Part shown: positions 23,642-28,907 of the stretch, piece by piece
Position numbering within the stretch: position 1 is the first letter of the stretch
Layout: every line of letters begins with the position of its first letter
Assembly (NCBI GenBank): GCA_018110855.1
Contig: JAGBFZ010000373.1
Coordinates: forward strand, 1-28,907
Length of the DNA stretch: 28,907 nucleotides
Source: Oscillospiraceae bacterium
GTDB taxonomy: Bacteria; Bacillota; Clostridia; Oscillospirales; Ruminococcaceae
Direction: 5' to 3'
Translations under genes and position numbers: made by a program
Notes under the pieces: generated by a model
The model's database searches: none
What the model was told of the DNA's origin: nothing
The model's input: the letters and a program-made list of their open reading frames with translations, nothing else

Positions 23642-23670
23642 TTGACAACTGTTAGTGAAATTGATATAAT
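23642..23670 (+). promoter_or_regulatory. Perfect consensus sigma-A promoter of the ABC importer operon
   Basis: TTGACA (23642-23647), a 17-bp spacer and TATAAT (23665-23670). The predicted start near 23677 leaves a leader of about 178 nt. Confidence 0.85.
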
Positions 23671-23722
23671 TATTATACGGGTCCATAGATTTTCATTGTT
23701 CTCACTGATTATTTTTGTAAAA

Positions 23723-23785
23723 TTACCATAAAGCTGTCGCTTTGGTAAAAAGCAAGTTCGGTGGAAATCGTTTTTATAACGATCC
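23723..23785 (+). promoter_or_regulatory. Two hairpins in the long leader of the ABC importer operon
   Basis: Hairpin 1 (23723-23748) has stems TTACC/GGTAA and AAAGC/GCTTT around a TGTC loop with a 2-nt bulge. Hairpin 2 (23763-23785) has ATCGTT/AACGAT with a 5-nt loop plus an outer GG/CC. CGGTG(G)AAAT recurs before and after hairpin 2. A cis-regulatory role is possible; no known class fits. Confidence 0.45.
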
Positions 23786-23854
23786 ATAGCTCTCGGTGAA
23801 ATATGATTGAAAAATATAGGAAGTCCCTATTCTATACGAAAGGTGGTCTATCTT

Positions 23855-26788
23855 TTGTCAAGGAAATCAAGTCTAAAAAGACTGCTGTCAGGAATGATGG
23901 CTGTGATGATCTGTGCGACTGTGCTGCCCGCTTCTGCATTTGCCGACAGTAAGGTCCTCACAGACGCTGCTGATAAGTACGAAAATCCTGTTATTACTTA
24001 TGAGAAGCAGAAAACCTACAGCGAGTATTTCAACGAGAATTCTGACAAGGAACGTCCCAGAGCCGAGATACCGTTTGAGTATGTCTCCTGCTCCGACGGA
24101 GCTGAGGTCGAGGTTGGAAGTTTTGAAGGTAAAAACGATGTTATTATCTGGTCAAATGAGGACGGCTCCCTTGATTTCAGCGTAAATGTTGAAAAATCGG
24201 GAGCTTATAATGTCGAGGTGTGTTTCTTCCCCATCACAGGCGGTAACACTACCTCCGAAATGTCCATGCTCATAGACGGTGAAAGCCCGTTTGACACTGC
24301 TACCCGAATCAGCTTTCCAAGAACATGGAAGTCTGCATATCCCATCACACCCAATGAGCGTGATAACGAGACCCGCCCCCCTCAGATCGAAACACCGATG
24401 TGGATAACAACTCCCTTCAACGATGCTGATGGGCTTTTCAACGAGCCTCTCTATTTCTATTTCGATAAGGGCGAGCATAAGGTCACACTGACATCGGAAA
24501 AGGCTTCCGTTGCAATTGCTTACATAAAGCTCTATCAGTATGAGCCTGCTCCCGCATATACTGCCCCCTCCGATGAGGAGCTTCGCGCAAATGCAGGCGC
24601 AGAGCCTATCAGGATCCAGGGCGAGAATTATATTTATACTAACTCCCAGACTATATTCCCCACCTATGACCGCGGAACTTATCTCACCGAGGACCATACG
24701 GGAAATCAGTCCCATCCCGTCAAGGAGCGTTACAACACTGTAGGCGACGGAACATGGGACACTTCGGGTCAGAAGGTCACATGGGAAATGGACGTGGCTG
24801 TTGACGGTTATTATAAGATCGGCATCAAGGGCAGACAGGACGTTATGAGAGGTCTTTACTCCAACCGCCGCATTTACATTGACGGCGAGGTCCCCTCCGA
24901 GCCCTTCGAGCAGGTCAAGTTCCCTTATGATACAAACTGGCTGATGGTATCACCCACCGACAGCAGCGGCGAGGATGCTTATGTTTACCTCACTGCGGGC
25001 AAGCATACCATCACACTTGAGGCGATTCCCGGCGAGATCGGCGATTCCATGCGCCGTCTTGACGATATTGTCTATACCGCAAATCAGTATTATCTCAAGA
25101 TACTTATGATCACGGGCCCGAACCCCGATAAGTATACTGATTATTATGTACATAAGGAAATACCCGAGCTTATCGGTGTTTGCGTTGAGCTTTCGGAGCG
25201 TCTCAAGATAGAGCAGGAGACCATCGAGACCCTTTCTCAGCAGAAAGGCTCTGAGGCGACCGCTCTTGCAAGACTTGCAGATGTTTTCGACCGCTGCGTT
25301 GAAAAACCCAATAAGATACCTACTTATATTTCCAATTCCTCTATCAAGGATAATATCGCTTCCGTTTCCTCATGGATGAGAGAGTACAGAGATCAGCCCC
25401 TTGAGATCGACTTCATTGAGCTTATCCCTAAGTATGGCTCTGACGGAAAGGAAAATAAATTCACCCGTGTTAAAGAGAATTTCTTCAAGGCTCTGGGCTT
25501 CGGCATAAAGGGCTTTATCGGCTCCTTCTTCGAGGATTATACCGTACTTTCCGATTCCACCGCCGAATCCATTGTTGTATGGTGCGGCCTCGGACGTGAT
25601 CAGACTACTGTTGTAAAGCAGCTTACCGAGTCTGAATTTACTCCCGAAACAGGCGTTGACGTTTCCATCAACCTTGTTCAGGGTACCATCATGGAGGCGG
25701 TACTTGCAGGCAAGGGACCTGACGTTGCAATGTTCGTCGGCGGAGAATTTCCCGTAAACCTTGCTATCAGAGGACTCCTTGTTCCCCTTGATGATATGGA
25801 AGGCTTTGATGATGTTGCAAAGCGTTTCCAGGATAAAGCCCTCGTTCATTATCAGTACGACGGCAAAACATACGGCATTCCCATTCAGCGAACCTTCCCC
25901 ATGATGTTCTACAGAAAGGACACCCTTGCCGAGCTTGGCATTGAGAATCCTCCCGAGACATGGGACGATCTTATAGATATGCTTCCCGCTCTCCAGCGTA
26001 AGTATATGCAGCCCGGTCTTATCCTTCCCGGAAACGTAAACGGTACTGCCGTTGCTCCTTCCACCGAAGTCGGACATACCTTTGCGATGCTCATGCTCCA
26101 GTCGGGTCTTAACTATTACACTTCCGACCAGACAATGACCAATTTCGATACCGTTGCAGCAGTTGATGCATTCGATATGTGGACAAGGTTCTATACAACG
26201 TATAATTTCGATCAGGCATATGATGCATTCACACGTTTCAGAACAGGTGAAGCCCCTATTGTTATCCAGAACTACTGCGGTTTCTACAATCAGCTTAATG
26301 TTGCCGCACCCGAGATCAAGGGCGCATGGGATTTCTGCCCCGTTCCCGGAACAAGACGTGAGGACGGCACCGTTTCCCACGCTGCAAACTCCTCAGGTTC
26401 AGGCTTTATTGTCCTGAAGGACTGCAAGAATGTTGAAGGCGCATGGAAATACATTGACTGGTTCACCTCCACCGGAACAATGGTTGAGTACGGTCAGAAT
26501 GTTGAAGGCGTAATGGGACCTCTCGGAAGATTTGAGTCCGCAAACGTTGAGGCACTCCAGAAGCTCAACTGGTCCAAGTCTGACCTTTCAAAGATCAATG
26601 CTCAGCTTGCCGAGCTGGACGAGATACCCATCATTCCCTCGTCCTATGTTGTAACAAGAAGTATTATGAACGCATTCCGTGCCGTTGTAAATGACTATGA
26701 CAACGCCCGCGAGACACTGCGCTGGTACAACAAGGACATCAACGCCGAGATAACTCGTAAGCGCAAGAACTTAGGTCTTGACGATTAA
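23855..26788 (+). CDS. Extracellular sugar-binding protein of an ABC importer, with two N-terminal carbohydrate-binding-like modules
   Basis: Extracytoplasmic binding component of a carbohydrate ABC importer. I chose TTG 23855 (977 residues), 8 nt after AAAGGTGG; upstream in-frame starts lack such a site. Residues 1-30 are a signal peptide ending ASAFA, with no lipobox Cys (the only nearby Cys follows Met-Ile). Two beta-sandwich modules resembling CBM6/CBM35 follow, at about 70-230 and 250-415. They share GAYNVEV/GYYKIGI, LIDGE/YIDGE and KGEHKVTL/AGKHTITL at matching places. A helical linker (about 430-560) leads to a family 1 solute-binding domain (about 570-960) with GKGPDVAMFVGGEFP, FYRKDTLAELGIENPPETWDDL and SSGSGFIVLKDCKNVEGAWKYIDW. 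Typical solute-binding proteins have about 430 residues. The permeases follow within 20 nt. Confidence 0.87.
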   Translation: MSRKSSLKRLLSGMMAVMICATVLPASAFADSKVLTDAADKYENPVITYEKQKTYSEYFNENSDKERPRAEIPFEYVSCSDGAEVEVGSFEGKNDVIIWSNEDGSLDFSVNVEKSGAYNVEVCFFPITGGNTTSEMSMLIDGESPFDTATRISFPRTWKSAYPITPNERDNETRPPQIETPMWITTPFNDADGLFNEPLYFYFDKGEHKVTLTSEKASVAIAYIKLYQYEPAPAYTAPSDEELRANAGAEPIRIQGENYIYTNSQTIFPTYDRGTYLTEDHTGNQSHPVKERYNTVGDGTWDTSGQKVTWEMDVAVDGYYKIGIKGRQDVMRGLYSNRRIYIDGEVPSEPFEQVKFPYDTNWLMVSPTDSSGEDAYVYLTAGKHTITLEAIPGEIGDSMRRLDDIVYTANQYYLKILMITGPNPDKYTDYYVHKEIPELIGVCVELSERLKIEQETIETLSQQKGSEATALARLADVFDRCVEKPNKIPTYISNSSIKDNIASVSSWMREYRDQPLEIDFIELIPKYGSDGKENKFTRVKENFFKALGFGIKGFIGSFFEDYTVLSDSTAESIVVWCGLGRDQTTVVKQLTESEFTPETGVDVSINLVQGTIMEAVLAGKGPDVAMFVGGEFPVNLAIRGLLVPLDDMEGFDDVAKRFQDKALVHYQYDGKTYGIPIQRTFPMMFYRKDTLAELGIENPPETWDDLIDMLPALQRKYMQPGLILPGNVNGTAVAPSTEVGHTFAMLMLQSGLNYYTSDQTMTNFDTVAAVDAFDMWTRFYTTYNFDQAYDAFTRFRTGEAPIVIQNYCGFYNQLNVAAPEIKGAWDFCPVPGTRREDGTVSHAANSSGSGFIVLKDCKNVEGAWKYIDWFTSTGTMVEYGQNVEGVMGPLGRFESANVEALQKLNWSKSDLSKINAQLAELDEIPIIPSSYVVTRSIMNAFRAVVNDYDNARETLRWYNKDINAEITRKRKNLGLDD

Positions 26789-26808
26789 AAAGAAGGAGGG
26801 CAATTACT

Positions 26809-27771
26809 TTGGCTGACAATACCGTAAAAAAAGAAATTCTGCTCCCTTCGGAGAGAAAAATGTCGAGAAAGGAAAGACGGGATTATACCCTTCATGAGAT
26901 GAAGCGCAACTATATGTGCTACCTTATGCTTGCGCCCTTTATGCTGCTTTTCCTTGTATTTACCATAGTCCCTGTTATAATGTCGCTGCCTATGGGCTTT
27001 ACCGACTTCAACATGGCAAGTCTCCCCAAGTGGGTAGGTTTCCAGAATTTCTACACCATGTTCCTTGAGGACGATGTATTCATTCAGTCCATCAGAACTA
27101 CACTGATCTTCGCAATATTCACAGGACCTCTCAGCTATGCAATGAGCTTCCTGCTCGCATGGCTCATCAATGAGCTTCATCCCACGCTCAAGACTCTGTT
27201 CACTCTGATATTCTACGCTCCCTCCATGGCAGGTAATATCTACTTTGTATGGCAGCTTATTTTCTCGGGCGACCAGTACGGATATCTCAATGCCTTCCTT
27301 ATGGAGCTTGGAATCACCTCCAGCGCAATTCAGTGGCTTACCGACGGCAACTATGTTCTTCCCTGCGTAATCGTAGTTCAGCTGTGGGTATCCATGGGTG
27401 CAGGCTTCCTTGCAATGCGTGCGGGCTTCCAGGGAATCGACAAGTCCATGTACGAGGCAGGAGCTATCGAGGGAATCAAGAGCCGCTGGCAGGAGCTTAT
27501 CTACATCACGATCCCCGCAATGGGACCCTCACTCATGTTCGCAGCAGTAATGCAGATCGTTTCCGCATTTACCGTTGATATCGTGGGACGTATGCTGGCA
27601 GGCTTCCCCTCCACCGATTATAAGGTACATACTATTATGACTCACGCCTTCGACTACGGCTGGGTAAGATACGAAATGGGATATTCCTCCGCCGTATGCT
27701 TTGTATTATTTGTCGTAATGCTTGTGTGCAATAAGCTTGTGGGCAAGCTCCTCGGCAAATATGTTGACTGA
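26809..27771 (+). CDS. Sugar ABC transporter permease, MalF/LplB type
   Basis: First membrane subunit of the importer, 320 residues with six predicted transmembrane segments after a charged cytoplasmic N-terminus of about 40 residues. The EAA loop that docks the ATPase is EAGAIEGIKSRWQELIYITIP, near residues 222-242. The TTG start lies 8 nt after AAGGAGGG. It follows the binding-protein gene by 20 nt and precedes the second permease by 16 nt, so the three are clearly one operon. The large periplasmic insertion of E. coli MalF is absent, as in Gram-positive members. Confidence 0.92.
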   Translation: MADNTVKKEILLPSERKMSRKERRDYTLHEMKRNYMCYLMLAPFMLLFLVFTIVPVIMSLPMGFTDFNMASLPKWVGFQNFYTMFLEDDVFIQSIRTTLIFAIFTGPLSYAMSFLLAWLINELHPTLKTLFTLIFYAPSMAGNIYFVWQLIFSGDQYGYLNAFLMELGITSSAIQWLTDGNYVLPCVIVVQLWVSMGAGFLAMRAGFQGIDKSMYEAGAIEGIKSRWQELIYITIPAMGPSLMFAAVMQIVSAFTVDIVGRMLAGFPSTDYKVHTIMTHAFDYGWVRYEMGYSSAVCFVLFVVMLVCNKLVGKLLGKYVD

Positions 27772-27787
27772 GTAAAGGGGTGAGCAA

Positions 27788-28768
27788 ATGTTAAAGAAAA
27801 ACAAAAAGAATCTCAAGCCCTCAGAGCTTGCCGCTTTGCAGGCGGAGGAAAATGCCGCCGCTCTCGAAGCGCTCAGAAAGCGCCGTGAGAAGGAGCATAA
27901 GAAAATGCTCAAATCCAAGGGCTCAAATAAACGGGTAGGCAAATCGTGGAAAAACGATATCGGAATATTCCTGCTGCTCACATTTATGGGACTTTTCATG
28001 ATATTCCCCATCTATCTTGCAGTAGTAAACTCCATCAAGCCCGTGCAGGAGGTATTCCTCATGCCTCCTAAGCTCTACGCAATGGATCCCACGCTCAATA
28101 ACTTCCAGGATCTGTTCAAGATCGCAAACAACTCATGGGTGCCTTTCTCAAGAAACGTGTTTAACAGTATCATGGTAACAGTTGTAGCAACTGTGTTCCA
28201 CGTTCTGTTTGCGTCCACCGCAGCGTTTGTGCTTTCCAAGTGCAGATTCCCCGGAAATGCACTTCTGAATGAGATCGTAGTCGTTGCCCTCCTTTTCAAC
28301 TCCACCGTACTTTACATTATGCAGTACATGGTAATGGCGACTCTGGGCATGATTAACACCTATTCCGCACTTATCCTGCCCATCATCGCAACGTCAATGG
28401 GACTTTACCTCATGCGTCAGAGTATGTCCACCATTCCCGACGCAATGATCGAAGCCGGCAAGATAGACGGCGCAGGACTCATGCGCATATGCTGGGGCAT
28501 AGTAATGCCCAACTGTAAGCCTGCTCTTATGACTATCATCATCTTTGAATTCCAGACCTCATGGAATCAGGCTGGAGGCGGCCTTGTATATGACGAGGCT
28601 CTCAAGACGATCCCTGTAGTAGTACAGCAGATCGCCGCAGCAGGTATCGCACGTCAGGGTGCAATAGCCGCATCGGCAGTTGTACTGATGATACCTCCTC
28701 TGCTGGTATTCGTTCTGGCACAGAGAAACGTTATGGAAACAATGGCTCACGCAGGTATGAAGGACTGA
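27788..28768 (+). CDS. Sugar ABC transporter permease, MalG/LplC type
   Basis: Second membrane subunit, 326 residues. The first 55 or so residues form an unusually long, highly charged Lys/Glu-rich cytoplasmic tail, longer than in most MalG-type permeases, followed by six predicted membrane segments. The EAA loop is EAGKIDGAGLMRICWGIVMP near 218-237. AAAGGGG precedes the ATG. No ATP-binding subunit gene follows, so an MsmX-like ATPase shared among importers is likely (inference). The substrate cannot be read from the permeases; the carbohydrate-binding modules on the partner protein suggest an oligosaccharide. Confidence 0.92.
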   Translation: MLKKNKKNLKPSELAALQAEENAAALEALRKRREKEHKKMLKSKGSNKRVGKSWKNDIGIFLLLTFMGLFMIFPIYLAVVNSIKPVQEVFLMPPKLYAMDPTLNNFQDLFKIANNSWVPFSRNVFNSIMVTVVATVFHVLFASTAAFVLSKCRFPGNALLNEIVVVALLFNSTVLYIMQYMVMATLGMINTYSALILPIIATSMGLYLMRQSMSTIPDAMIEAGKIDGAGLMRICWGIVMPNCKPALMTIIIFEFQTSWNQAGGGLVYDEALKTIPVVVQQIAAAGIARQGAIAASAVVLMIPPLLVFVLAQRNVMETMAHAGMKD

Positions 28769-28805
28769 TATCATGCTGCGAAAACTTAAAGAAAAGGGTG
28801 ATGAT

Positions 28806-28907
28806 ATGAAAGGCTTGAAAAAGCTGATCGCCGCAGCAGGTGCGGGTCTCATGCTCGCAGGAACGCTTTCGGCGAATGTTTCCGCTATGGAAAGCTACGA
28901 CCCTTAC
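28806..28907 (+). CDS. Start of another exported protein (3' end beyond window)
   Basis: An AAGGGTG site precedes the ATG at 28806, and 34 codons are visible. They encode a basic start (MKGLKKL), a hydrophobic core rich in Ala, Gly and Leu, and a likely signal peptidase I site after NVSA. No lipobox is seen. It lies 37 nt after the permease gene and is probably in the same operon, so a surface hydrolase or second binding protein is possible, but the visible part does not show function. Confidence 0.7.
   Translation, partial: MKGLKKLIAAAGAGLMLAGTLSANVSAMESYDPY

Noticed and set aside
25370..26380. A 336-codon minus-strand open frame inside the sugar-binding protein gene
   Set aside because: The plus strand has clear solute-binding motifs throughout. 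The antisense product is low-complexity Cys/Ile/Gly-rich sequence without a recognisable domain.

Overview
The window looks like chromosome from a Gram-positive anaerobic Firmicute, most probably a Ruminococcus-type member of the Oscillospiraceae (inference). The evidence is strong AAGGAGG-type ribosome binding sites with frequent TTG starts, a meso-DAP-type MurE, a FabK-type fatty-acid operon, and a large secreted solute-binding protein beside a cell-wall-anchored protein, as in fibre-degrading gut bacteria. No phage, transposon, CRISPR array, tRNA or rRNA was seen.

Region 1 (1-7067, minus strand) is the start of the division/cell-wall (dcw) cluster: mraZ, rsmH, an FtsL-like gene, a PASTA-domain class B penicillin-binding protein, then murE and murF. 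The last two are one uninterrupted reading frame, a bifunctional MurE-MurF fusion that runs off the left edge. The mraZ promoter region carries MraZ-type GTGG boxes. A mirror-image set lies about 175-250 bp away, pointing towards a divergent HD-domain hydrolase gene (7605-8150).

Region 2 (8238-18094) is type II fatty-acid synthesis. A minus-strand run reads fabH, a newly noticed 48-codon membrane-protein gene, fabK, fabG, fabF, accB, fabZ, accC, accD, accA, acpP and ends at a hairpin terminator. fabD is split off and transcribed divergently from a shared promoter region. The acetyl-CoA carboxylase genes make malonyl-CoA, FabD loads it on AcpP, FabH starts chains, FabF/FabG/FabZ/FabK elongate them. 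A near-consensus internal promoter sits at the fabK/fabG junction.

Region 3 (18173-21313, plus strand) is a compact group: aroE, a flavin-reductase-fold protein, tatD and a U32-peptidase-like protein with clustered cysteines, ending at a terminator.

Region 4 (21385-28907, plus strand) is cell surface and sugar uptake. A very strongly expressed-looking secreted protein with a sortase-like tail has tandem promoters, a hairpin at the predicted transcript start and tandem terminators. After a perfect consensus promoter and a structured leader comes an ABC importer: a 977-residue solute-binding protein with two carbohydrate-binding-like modules ahead of the binding domain, MalF-like and MalG-like permeases, and the start of another exported protein. 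No ATPase gene is present, so a shared sugar-importer ATPase encoded elsewhere is inferred.
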